DNA of 64,000 bases from Roseovarius azorensis (GTDB lineage: Bacteria; Pseudomonadota; Alphaproteobacteria; Rhodobacterales; Rhodobacteraceae), in assembly GCF_900109455.1 (NCBI RefSeq), contig NZ_FOAG01000001.1, positions 186,001-250,000 of the forward strand, read 5' to 3'. Position numbers and translations under genes: made by a program. Numbering within the stretch: the first letter of the stretch is position 1; each line of letters opens with the position of its first letter. Of the stretch, positions 29,341 to 36,436 are shown piece after piece. The notes under the pieces are model-generated. The model made no database searches and was not told where the DNA came from. It saw only the letters and a list, made by a program, of their open reading frames with translations.

Positions 29341-29930
29341 TGGAGGGCAGGGGTGTTGGAAGTCTGGCGTTTGAGGGCTGGTTGCTTGTCGGGATCTTTC
29401 TGCCCCGATCCTTGGCACCCGCCTGCCATGACGTGTCATGTAAGACATGTCATCGGGGGGAGGTCATAGCCGCCCCGCCATGCCCGACAGGGAAGTGACT
29501 CGCCAGAAGTTCACCGCTTGAGTGCTGCCCTTTTCCGCTTGCCCCCCGGACCGTCCAGCGAATCCTGACCGGATATTTTGGTTCGGCCCCTGGCACATGC
29601 CTGTCATGACATGTCGTCCAAGACATGTCTTTCATGACAGGTCATAACCGTCCCGCCATGCTTGGTAGGGGGGTACGTTGGGGTCTGCGGTTTTGAGTGC
29701 CGTCTGCTCCGTTCCCGGTATCTGCGACGGTCGGCGAATCCTGACCGGACCTTTTGGTTCGGCTCTTGGTACATGACTGCCATGACATGTCATCCGGGAG
29801 AGGTCGCAACCCCTTCTGCTGTGCCCGGCGGGGGTGGCGGGCATCAGACGTCTGCCGCCTGAGTCCTGTCTGCTCCTCCCTCGGGGTCCGGAACGTCCAG
29901 CGACTCCTGATCTGACCTTTTCCCGTTCTC
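29341..29930. repeat. degenerate tandem repeat, about 3.3 copies of a ~176-bp unit with internal palindromes
   Basis: This gene-free stretch holds diverged tandem copies. Anchor TGGCAC/TGGTAC recurs at 29413, 29591 and 29767 (periods 178 and 176). Anchor CAGCGA.TCCTGA recurs at 29556, 29732 and 29898. A TTGAGTGC-like word recurs near 29371, 29518, 29693 and 29859. Each unit carries one or more ACATGTCAT/ATGACATGT half-palindromes. Open frames running through it change between copies and look non-coding. It ends at the stop of mmsB. Confidence 0.75.
29600..29641. repeat. long imperfect hairpin inside tandem-repeat unit 2
   Basis: CCTGTCATGACATGTC at the left pairs with GACATGTC and CATGACAGG at the right around a short centre (42 nt overall). 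The inner GACATGTC is itself an 8-bp palindrome. Copies 1 and 3 keep only parts of it. It could be a protein-binding site array or a bidirectional terminator between fasciclin and mmsB. Confidence 0.65.
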
Positions 29931-29932
29931 CG

Positions 29933-30811
29933 TCAGCCGCGTCCGCGCCTCTCGAACCGGGGCAGCATGGCCGAGAAATCGCGCCCCGCCCCGTCCTCTT
30001 GCTCCACGAACCGCGCGTAGAGATCACAGGCCGCGCGGCCCATCGGCGTGTCGGCATCCGCCGCCTCGGCGGCCTGTTGCGAGAGGCGCAGATCCTTGAG
30101 CATGAGATCGGCGGCAAAACCGGGTTTGTAATCGTTGTCGGCCGGGGATTTGGGGCCGACGCCCGGCGCCGGGCAATAGGCGTTCATCGACCATGAATAG
30201 CCCGAGGAGGTGGAGACCACATCGAACATCGCCTGACGGTCCAGCCCCAGCTTGTCGGCCAGGGCAAAGGCCTCGCAGGTGGCGATCATGGTCACGCCAA
30301 GGATCATGTTGTTGCAGATCTTGGCCGCCTGGCCATTGCCGGAGGGACCGCAATGCACCGCCTTTTGGCCCATGATGTCGAACAGCGGTCTGGCGATGTC
30401 GAAACCCGCGCTGTCGCCGCCCACCATGAAGGTGAGCGTGCCCGCGGTCGCGCCGCCGACGCCGCCGGACACCGGCGCATCGAGCGCCAGCAGATCCGCC
30501 GCCTGCGCCTGTGCGGCCACGTCCCGGGCGCTGGTGACATCGACGGTGGAGCAATCGAGCAGCACCGCCCCCTTGTTCATCACGGGGATCACCTGATCCG
30601 CCACCTTGCGCAGGATCGCGCCATTGGGCAGCATGGTGATGACGACCGCGGCACCTTTGGCCGCCTCTGCCGCGCTCGGAGCCATGGTCACGCCCTCGAC
30701 GGCGACCTCGGCCATGTCAAAGCCGGTCACGTCATGGCCCGCGCGGGCCAGGTTGGTGGCCATCGGCGCGCCCATGTTGCCCAGCCCGATAAATCCGATT
30801 TTCATTGTCAT
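29933..30811 (-). CDS. mmsB: 3-hydroxyisobutyrate dehydrogenase
   Basis: A 292-residue NAD-dependent dehydrogenase. The N-terminal Rossmann motif 'IGFIGLGNMGAPMATNLARA' and substrate-binding 'LALDAPVSGGVGGATAGTLT' are present, and the lysine of 'NGQAAKICNNM' is catalytic. It oxidises 3-hydroxyisobutyrate to methylmalonate semialdehyde in valine breakdown. The start overlaps the stop of the HIBCH gene (ATGA at 30811-30808). Confidence 0.93.
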   Translation of the reverse strand: MTMKIGFIGLGNMGAPMATNLARAGHDVTGFDMAEVAVEGVTMAPSAAEAAKGAAVVITMLPNGAILRKVADQVIPVMNKGAVLLDCSTVDVTSARDVAAQAQAADLLALDAPVSGGVGGATAGTLTFMVGGDSAGFDIARPLFDIMGQKAVHCGPSGNGQAAKICNNMILGVTMIATCEAFALADKLGLDRQAMFDVVSTSSGYSWSMNAYCPAPGVGPKSPADNDYKPGFAADLMLKDLRLSQQAAEAADADTPMGRAACDLYARFVEQEDGAGRDFSAMLPRFERRGRG

Positions 30812-31851
30812 GCCTCCTCCAGCGTCAGGGCGTTCTGGCCCAGAGGGCGCAGCATCTGCGAGACGGTGATGTCCGGCAGGTTGTCAAGCCCATGTTTCCA
30901 TTGTGGGTTTCTGTCCTTGTCGATGATCGCGGCGCGGATCCCTTCGAGAAAGTCGCCGTGTTCCATGGCACGATAGGTGAAACGGTATTCGACGCCAAGG
31001 GCGCGGCGGATATCGGCGGCGGGTCCGCGCAGGCGGTGGACCATCTCGATCGCGCAGGCCATCGACAGGGGCGAATTGCGGCGCAGGGTCCTCAGCGTGT
31101 CGCGGGCGAAATCGCTGTCCGCGACGCGTAGGGCGTTGACGATGTCGCGCAGGGTCTCGCCGGCGAAAAGCGCGTCGATCCGTGGGGCGAGTTCCCTCAG
31201 CACGCCTGTCGGGGGCGTTTCGGTCTGCGCGGCGATGACGCCCGGATCGCCGGTTTCAACAAGGGCGGCGGTCAGCGCGGGCCACTTTGATTGCGGCACG
31301 TAAGCATCTGCAAAACCCGCATGAATCGCGTCATCCGGCCCCATGCGCGCGCCGGTGCTGCCCAAGTATTCGCCCAACCGTCCCGGTGCCCGCGCCAGCA
31401 GCAGCGAGCCGCCCACATCCGGCACGAGGCCGATGCCGCATTCGGGCATGGCAATTTGCGTGCTTTCGCAGGCGATGCGGTGCGAGCCGTGGCAGGCGAT
31501 CCCGACGCCGCCCCCCATGACAAAGCCCTGCATCAGTGCGACCCGGGGCTTGGGATATTCGGCGATCTTGGCATTGAGCCGGTATTCGTCGGCCCAGAAT
31601 CGCTGACCATAGGCGAAATCCCCGGCGCGACCGGTATCGTACAGTTGCTGGATGTCGCCGCCCGCGCAGAATGCCTTGTCACCGGTCGCGTCGATCAGCA
31701 CGAGGGCCACGGCATCATCGCCGCGCCAGTCGTCGAGAGCGGTTTCGATGGCGGCGCACATGTCGTAGGACAGCGCGTTGAGCGCCTTGGGCCGGTCGAG
31801 GGTGATGCGCCCGGCGCGGCCCTCCTTGCGGATATGGATGTCGGTGCTCAT
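30808..31851 (-). CDS. enoyl-CoA hydratase/isomerase family, 3-hydroxyisobutyryl-CoA hydrolase
   Basis: A 347-residue crotonase-fold protein. Oxyanion-hole segments are 'KAFCAGGDIQQLYDTGRAGD' and 'MGGGVGIACHGSHRIACEST', and acidic residues follow in 'MPECGIGLVPDVGGS'. The length and C-terminal extension match the HIBCH (ECH_2) subfamily rather than plain hydratases. It releases 3-hydroxyisobutyrate for MmsB, the next gene. Both ends overlap neighbours by 4 bp, giving a coupled three-gene operon. Confidence 0.9.
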   Translation of the reverse strand: MSTDIHIRKEGRAGRITLDRPKALNALSYDMCAAIETALDDWRGDDAVALVLIDATGDKAFCAGGDIQQLYDTGRAGDFAYGQRFWADEYRLNAKIAEYPKPRVALMQGFVMGGGVGIACHGSHRIACESTQIAMPECGIGLVPDVGGSLLLARAPGRLGEYLGSTGARMGPDDAIHAGFADAYVPQSKWPALTAALVETGDPGVIAAQTETPPTGVLRELAPRIDALFAGETLRDIVNALRVADSDFARDTLRTLRRNSPLSMACAIEMVHRLRGPAADIRRALGVEYRFTYRAMEHGDFLEGIRAAIIDKDRNPQWKHGLDNLPDITVSQMLRPLGQNALTLEEA

Positions 31852-32990
31852 GCGTTCGCCAGCATCTGCCGGGCGACGATCAGGCGCATGATCTCGTTGG
31901 TGCCCTCAAGTATTTCATGCACCCGCAGGTCGCGCACCAGTTTCTCGATGCCGTAATCCGCCAGATAGCCGTAGCCGCCGTGCAGTTGCAGGCATTGGTT
32001 GACCACGCGGCTGCCGGTCTCGGTCACGAATTTCTTGGCCATGGCGCAGAACTTGGTGGCGTCGGGGGCATCGTTGTCCAGTTTCCACGCCGCCTGCCGC
32101 AGAAAGGTGCGCGCGGCCTGCAATTCGATCTCCATGTCGGCGAGGCGGAACTGCAGCGCCTGAAACTGGTCGATGGGTTTGCCGAAGGCGCGGCGCTCGG
32201 ACATGTATTGCAGGGTCATGTTCAATCCCTGCTGCGCCGCGCCCAGCGAACAGGCGGCGATGTTGAGGCGGCCGCCATCCAGACCGTTCATCGCATATGT
32301 GAAACCCTTGCCCTCTTCACCGACCAGATCGGCGGCGGAAATGTTGCAATTGTCAAACTGCACCTGTCGCGTCGGCTGGCTGCGCCAGCCCATTTTATCC
32401 TCCAGCCCGCCATAGCTGAGGCCAGGCGTGCCGCTCTCGACATAGACGGTCGAGATGCCCCTGGGACCATCCTCGCCGGTGCGGACCATGACCACATAGG
32501 CATCCGAATAACCGCCGCCCGAGATGAACGCCTTGGTGCCGTTGAGCGTGTAGCCCTCGTTGGTGCGCTCGGCGCGGGTCTTGAGGGCGGCGGCGTCAGA
32601 ACCCGATCCCGGTTCCGTCAGGCAATAGGAGAGCACGGTTTCCATCGTCATGGCGCGGGGCAGGACGCGCGCCTTCATCTCTGCGCTGCCGAATTTGTCG
32701 ATCATCTTGGCGCACATGTTGTGGATCGACAGGAACGCCGCCACCGAGGGGCAGGCCATGCTGAGCGCCTCGAACACCAGCGTGGCGTCGAGCCGGGTCA
32801 GGCCCGACCCGCCCGCCGCTTCGCTGACGTAGAGCCCGCCAAAACCGAGCGCCGCGATCTCGGGCCACAGATCCTTTGGGATCGTGCCCGCGCGCTCCCA
32901 CTCACGGGCATGCGGCGCAATCCTGTCCTGCCCGAAGGCATGGGCCATGTCGAAAATGGCGGTCTGTTCCTCGGTGAGGGCAAAATCCAT
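31848..32990 (-). CDS. acyl-CoA dehydrogenase, probable isobutyryl-CoA dehydrogenase
   Basis: A 380-residue flavoenzyme. Typical motifs are 'SYCLTEPGSGSDAAALKTRA' (FAD/substrate binding), 'NGTKAFISGGGYSDAYVVMV' and the C-terminal 'HGGYGYLADYGIEKLVRDLR'. Linkage to HIBCH and mmsB points to the valine pathway. It is the first gene of the minus-strand operon. Its promoter side abuts the accessory island, so the gene that normally precedes it (often mmsA) may have been displaced. Confidence 0.9.
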   Translation of the reverse strand: MDFALTEEQTAIFDMAHAFGQDRIAPHAREWERAGTIPKDLWPEIAALGFGGLYVSEAAGGSGLTRLDATLVFEALSMACPSVAAFLSIHNMCAKMIDKFGSAEMKARVLPRAMTMETVLSYCLTEPGSGSDAAALKTRAERTNEGYTLNGTKAFISGGGYSDAYVVMVRTGEDGPRGISTVYVESGTPGLSYGGLEDKMGWRSQPTRQVQFDNCNISAADLVGEEGKGFTYAMNGLDGGRLNIAACSLGAAQQGLNMTLQYMSERRAFGKPIDQFQALQFRLADMEIELQAARTFLRQAAWKLDNDAPDATKFCAMAKKFVTETGSRVVNQCLQLHGGYGYLADYGIEKLVRDLRVHEILEGTNEIMRLIVARQMLANA

Positions 32991-33088
32991 CGGGCGACTC
33001 CTGTTCGTCGAATTGAACGTATGTTTAATTATGGATCATTTCAGAACTATTGCAAAGGCCGGTGTAGGTTTACAAACTTTGTAGCGTG

Positions 33089-33159
33089 TGTAGCGTGACA
33101 TTCTATTTTGCAGTGAATTACACTGTATATTGCAGCAACCGATTTTTGAAACTGCGGGT
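33089..33159 (+). repeat. left terminal inverted repeat (71 bp) of the reverse-transcriptase element
   Basis: The 71 bp from TGTAGCGTGACATTC to AACTGCGGGT reappear as an essentially perfect reverse complement at 35126-35196. Immediately outside, TGTAGCGTG occurs as a 9-bp tandem direct repeat (33080-33088 and 33089-33097). The arm contains a smaller palindrome, CAGTG-AATTA-CACTG. No clear target-site duplication is visible at the outer ends. Confidence 0.85.
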
Positions 33160-33171
33160 TTTCGCGCGCCC

Positions 33172-33543
33172 TTAAACACCCCGTTAAACACCCCCCCTCA
33201 ACTCCCGCCGAAACTCGAGATCAGGAGCTCGCCGCGCTGGCCCCGGCACGCTCTTCTACCTCGACCCGCCCTATTGGGGCAGCGAGAACGACTACGGCAA
33301 GGCCATGTTCGCGCGCGCGGACTTCGAGCGGCTGGCGACGCTGATGGCGCGGATCAGGGGCAAGGCGATCCTGTCGATCAACGACGTGCCCCAGATCCGC
33401 CAGGTCTTTTCCGGGTTCCACATGGAAGAGGTTTCCACCACCTACACCATCGGCACAAAGAACGACAGCCGGGGCCAGCGCGGCGAGCTCCTGATCTCGA
33501 GTTTCGGGGGGAGTTGAGGGGGGGTGTTTAACGGGGTGTTTAA
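33172..33543. repeat. 76-bp internal inverted repeat enclosing the methylase fragment
   Basis: 33172-33247 and 33468-33543 are reverse complements with about one mismatch. The right arm contains the natural 3' end and stop codon of the methylase, and the left arm is an inverted copy of it. The junction lies at the 7-nt inverted word CCCCGGC (33241-33247)/GCCGGGG (33468-33474). Outer ends carry TTAAACACCCC direct repeats. Confidence 0.85.
33244..33517 (+). pseudogene. truncated Dam-type (D12 class) DNA adenine methylase, C-terminal fragment
   Basis: The frame reads PGTLFYLDPPYWGSENDYGK, with the DPPY catalytic motif IV, then 'ILSINDVPQIRQVFSGFHME' and 'RGELLISSF' to a TGA at 33515-33517. Only about the last 90 residues exist. 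The N-terminal SAM-binding and target-recognition parts are missing and replaced by an inverted copy of the 3' end. It cannot be functional. Phage-encoded relatives are common, so it probably derives from a prophage. Confidence 0.85.
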
Positions 33544-33547
33544 CGGT

Positions 33548-33963
33548 CGTTGAAAAACCGGCCAGCCGTGCAGTCGAAGGGCAGTCAGTTTTGATACCTT
33601 GCGGACTTTCGCTGCACGCTGAAGGAAGGTCGGTAGTGCGGACGAAGCTGCCGTTTGTCAGGGCGTGCCGAAGCTCTGCCCTTTCCGAGAGGCTGTAGTC
33701 GCGAAACGCCTATAATCCGTTCTGAAAAATCCGGTTCACCTCGCGTCCCGTGATGGCACGCAGAGCTTGAAGATGCGGTCACACTATCCTAGGTTAATCT
33801 TGATCTCGGCTTAAGGGGTCTCCTCGGTTGCTCTGTGTGCCATACATTGTGTTACACATCGACATACATCGGGATAATCTTGGCGTGATGCTGGGGATCC
33901 CTGAAATTGGTTAAGGCTGGGCGCAATGGTGTTCGCTGGGTTGCCGGGAGTGAGGAGACGATC
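33548..33963. other. non-coding stretch upstream of the reverse-transcriptase operon
   Basis: About 415 bp between the methylase remnant and the first small ORF. I see no convincing protein gene. GC falls towards the right (around 33780-33900). Given that many bacterial reverse transcriptases use a structured RNA encoded upstream, this is the natural place to look for a template RNA. I could not define a secondary structure by eye. Confidence 0.35.
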
Positions 33964-34110
33964 ATGAAGAAAACTACGCTTTATGTCCGCCTGGTCCGCG
34001 AAATTGCGTTGACTGCTCTCGTGCTCATTAAGTTGGGCCAGACAGTCTACGCTCTCGTGGGCCTAGCACTTAACTACCGGCTTTTCCGTAGTGAAAAACT
34101 ACATCCATAA
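33964..34110 (+). CDS. 48-aa predicted membrane peptide upstream of the reverse transcriptase
   Basis: It starts at ATG 33964 behind GAGTGAGGAGACG, a strong ribosome site. Residues about 13-37 (IALTALVLIKLGQTVYALVG) form one hydrophobic span, with basic residues before and after. The stop (TAA, 34108-34110) lies 17 bp inside the next gene, whose GTG start has no ribosome site of its own, so this ORF probably drives its translation. No family is recognised. It may be a genuine small protein or only a leader for coupling. Confidence 0.5.
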   Translation: MKKTTLYVRLVREIALTALVLIKLGQTVYALVGLALNYRLFRSEKLHP

Positions 34111-34879
34111 AATCCCACTCGGGGATAATAAGTTTGCGTATCATCAGGCTCCAGCATTTCGGAATATGGGGCTTGATCTTACGAGGCGCATATACTCTCT
34201 CTGGACCCCGCCTAGGATTTTTTTCCATCACCGGAACGGCGGTCACGTCTCAGCAATCGCGCGCCATCTCGATAATTCCTATTTATCTCATTTGGACATA
34301 AACCGGTTTTTCTACCGCATCCGGAAAAACAGAATTATCAAGTCTTTGAAGAGGATTGGTTTTTCGTTTGATGATGCGAACGAGGCTGCGGCGCATTCAG
34401 TCGTCAAGACTGAAGACGGGTTTTCCCTGCCATATGGTTTTACACAATCGCCCGTGCTGGCGTCCCTGTGTCTCGACTGGTCGCCGTGCGGAGCGTTCTT
34501 GAGAAAGATCCCGAAAGAGTTCCGTGTCAGCGTCTACGTCGATGACATAATACTCTCACATGCGAACGACAGGGACGCTCTATTGGCTCTATCGAACGAG
34601 CTTGTCGAATGCTTTCGATCTTGTGGCTTTCCAGTGTCGGAGGACAAGATGACCTTGGCAGAGACTGAAATCGTCTCGTTCAATATACGTCTCTCGAGAG
34701 GCAAGCTGGTCATCACTCCGGACAGAATTCAGGAATTCTACAATCAAATCGCGCTAAATTTCGAAAACGATTACGTTCTCGATGGAATCGAGGGATATGT
34801 GAGAACTGTGAATTCCGCTCAGGCAGACGATGTCGGAGCAGCGATTGGTCGAGCCCGCGCTCGCCGAACGGTCGGATGA
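34091..34879 (+). CDS. reverse transcriptase, short (262 aa), unassigned group
   Basis: GTG start at 34091 (MKNYIHKIPLGDNKFAYHQA). Polymerase motifs are A 'YLSHLDINRFFYRI' (D69), B 'LPYGFTQSPVLASL' (113-126), C 'YVDD' (149-152) and D around 'PVSEDKM' (181-187), followed by a thumb-proximal 'SFNIRLSRGKLVITPDRI'. All catalytic aspartates are present. The protein is little more than the fingers and palm. It lacks a maturase domain, endonuclease or RNase H, and I do not see the retron VTG element. It resembles the stand-alone UG/DRT-type enzymes linked to phage defence, but I cannot place it in a group. It is coupled at both ends to tiny ORFs. Confidence 0.85.
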   Translation: MKNYIHKIPLGDNKFAYHQAPAFRNMGLDLTRRIYSLWTPPRIFFHHRNGGHVSAIARHLDNSYLSHLDINRFFYRIRKNRIIKSLKRIGFSFDDANEAAAHSVVKTEDGFSLPYGFTQSPVLASLCLDWSPCGAFLRKIPKEFRVSVYVDDIILSHANDRDALLALSNELVECFRSCGFPVSEDKMTLAETEIVSFNIRLSRGKLVITPDRIQEFYNQIALNFENDYVLDGIEGYVRTVNSAQADDVGAAIGRARARRTVG

Positions 34880-35097
34880 AGCGTCCATTTCGTTCCTATA
34901 GGATCCGGTCGATGCCTTTGGGGCGTCATCGAAGGTGGTCTAAACCTATCAGAACGCCTTCCGAAAAATTGAAGCTCCAAGACCGGACATTCGCTCTTAA
35001 TGCAGCATCAGACATTTTGGGCTTAATCCAGCCGTTTTCTGCGCCAGGCTCGAACGGCAGCATTTTCACGCTCATGCAATCTGGTTCAGCGACGTAA
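34876..35097 (+). CDS. 73-aa basic protein downstream of the reverse transcriptase
   Basis: The ATG at 34876 overlaps the reverse-transcriptase stop (ATGA), implying coupled translation. The first 35 residues are strongly basic (Arg/Lys-rich), which would suit nucleic-acid binding; the rest is neutral. No family is recognised. It ends 28 bp before the right inverted repeat. The coupling supports it being real, but the short length leaves doubt. Confidence 0.45.
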   Translation: MKRPFRSYRIRSMPLGRHRRWSKPIRTPSEKLKLQDRTFALNAASDILGLIQPFSAPGSNGSIFTLMQSGSAT

Positions 35098-35125
35098 TGG
35101 AGAGGTCAGTTTCGACTGCCCCCTG

Positions 35126-35196
35126 ACCCGCAGTTTCAAAAATCGGTTGCTGCAATATACAGTGTAATTCACTGCAAAATAGAATGTCACGCTACA
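35126..35196 (-). repeat. right terminal inverted repeat (71 bp) of the reverse-transcriptase element
   Basis: Reverse complement of 33089-33159. Just outside it, at 35209-35232, TGACATTCATTATTGCAGTG... repeats part of the left arm in direct orientation with about four mismatches in 24. That suggests an older, decayed end of the same family. Confidence 0.85.
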
Positions 35197-35782
35197 ACAA
35201 CTGTTGGATGACATTCATTATTGCAGTGATTTCGGAAGACCCAAAATGAGCCGGGAAGACGCCGAATGAGGCAATGAAATAAGGAGGATTTCGCGATTGC
35301 TGAGCGATTCCAAGGTGTCTGCGCGAAGTTTGCAGTGGAACATTAAATCGGGCCGAGAATGGCGGGGGGACAGCATTTTCAGGCGTTCGGGCACGCCGAA
35401 GGCCGAAACGCACCAAACCCCATTAAAATAGGGTTTAACGGGCTTTGAAAGCGGCGTTCAAGAGGCCGTGAGACGGGGCTGAAGGCGTCCGGAACCGGGA
35501 CCCAAGCCGCCCGGTTCTTCCTTGCCGTCCCATATCCCTGCTGCGGCCTTTGAAATCAAAGGCCTGGAGATTCTGGACGGAGTGAATTTGTAAGAAGAAG
35601 TGGGACCCTTTTCGAGATCGAATGACAGCCGTTGCTGCCGGTGCGAAGCGGGCCCGATCCGCCTTCGGATGACCCGATCGCGCCCAGTCGTGACGTCTGA
35701 AGGAACAATATGGTCGGTCGCGCGGCGGCCCATTCTGTGTTATGTTAACACCCTCACAGACGTCAAACCGGGGGAGACCAAG
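35197..35782. other. gene-free stretch between the RT element and the DUF1326 gene
   Basis: No convincing gene. It holds the decayed end-like copy at 35209-35232 and a near-perfect palindrome GGCCTTTGA-AA-TCAAAGGCC at 35545-35564. It also holds an inverted pair GACGTCTG (35693 region)/CAGACGTC (35757 region) around an AT-rich TGTTATGTTAACA that may be the promoter of the following cassette. Confidence 0.5.
35545..35564. repeat. 20-bp palindrome
   Basis: GGCCTTTGAAATCAAAGGCC consists of two 9-bp arms around AA. There is no T-run after it, so it is not a standard terminator. Its role is unknown. Confidence 0.6.
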
Positions 35783-36421
35783 ATGACACTATGGGAACTT
35801 CATGGCCGTGAACTTGCCAACTGCAACTGCGCAACCGGATGCCCCTGCCAGTTCATGGCGCTACCGACGCAAGGCAACTGCGAGGCCGTTGCGGCGTTCG
35901 AGTTCGACTCCGGCCACTACGGCAACGTTGACCTGAGCGGAACTCGCTCGGCCTTGGTGGTGCATTGGCCGGGTCCGATCCACGAGGGGCAGGGAACCAT
36001 GCAAATCGTGATTGATGAGGGCGCAACGGCCGAGCAACGCGAGGCGCTCTACAAGATCATGACCGGAGAGGACACAGAGGATATGGCCACGATGTGGTGG
36101 GTATTCTCCGCGATGTCCCCAAACAAGTTAGAAACGCTCTACAAACCCATCGAGATCGAGATGGACATGGAGACGCGCAAGGGCCGCGCAAGGGTGAGCG
36201 ATGTCTTCGAGACAGAGGCTACTCCGATCACCAACCCTATCACCGGAGCTGAGCATAGGGCGCGGATAAACCTGCCTAATGGCTTCGAGTTCCGCGTTGC
36301 GGAGATGGCAAAGGGAACGACCAGGACCAGCGGAAAGATCGACCTCAAGAACAACTTGGACACCCATGTTCACATGGTCGAAATCCACCTGTCCGGCCAG
36401 GGTGTTCTCGAAGCGGCGTAA
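35783..36421 (+). CDS. DUF1326 domain-containing protein
   Basis: A 212-residue protein from ATG 35783 behind GGGGGAG. The N-terminal 'ANCNCATGCPCQFMALPT' cysteine cluster is the hallmark of DUF1326. It is probably cytoplasmic, since no signal peptide is seen. It is followed 15 bp later by a DUF2182 membrane protein; the two families are often encoded together, but their function is not established. The cysteine cluster suggests metal or redox chemistry. Confidence 0.88.
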   Translation: MTLWELHGRELANCNCATGCPCQFMALPTQGNCEAVAAFEFDSGHYGNVDLSGTRSALVVHWPGPIHEGQGTMQIVIDEGATAEQREALYKIMTGEDTEDMATMWWVFSAMSPNKLETLYKPIEIEMDMETRKGRARVSDVFETEATPITNPITGAEHRARINLPNGFEFRVAEMAKGTTRTSGKIDLKNNLDTHVHMVEIHLSGQGVLEAA

Positions 36422-36436
36422 CAGCCGTTCGATGCC

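Larger units (their letters stand above)
33089..35196. mobile_element. 2.1-kb element with 71-bp terminal inverted repeats carrying a reverse transcriptase
   Basis: It is bounded by the two 71-bp inverted repeats. Contents in order: a palindromic DNA-methylase fragment (33172-33543), about 420 bp without a gene, a 48-aa membrane ORF, a 262-aa reverse transcriptase and a 73-aa basic ORF. No transposase, integrase or site-specific recombinase is present. Base composition from 33.8 kb on is clearly poorer in GC than the host. It sits just upstream of the acyl-CoA dehydrogenase gene. Whether it moves on its own, is mobilised in trans, or is a defence cassette is unknown. Confidence 0.7.

Noticed and set aside
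29341..29930. CRISPR array
   Set aside because: Repeats are about 176 bp, tandem and degenerate, with no short identical repeats separated by unique spacers and no cas genes.
29632..30117. 161-codon minus-strand frame running from the repeats into the end of mmsB
   Set aside because: It crosses tandem repeats whose frame is not kept between copies and overlaps the true mmsB gene in another frame.
34091..34879. Retron or group II intron reverse transcriptase
   Set aside because: The protein lacks the retron VTG element as far as I can see, no msr/msd arrangement is evident, and there is no maturase or endonuclease domain or recognisable intron domain V.
35458..35733. 91-codon minus-strand frame upstream of DUF1326
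   Set aside because: It has no ribosome site or family match and contains the 20-bp palindrome; treated as non-coding.
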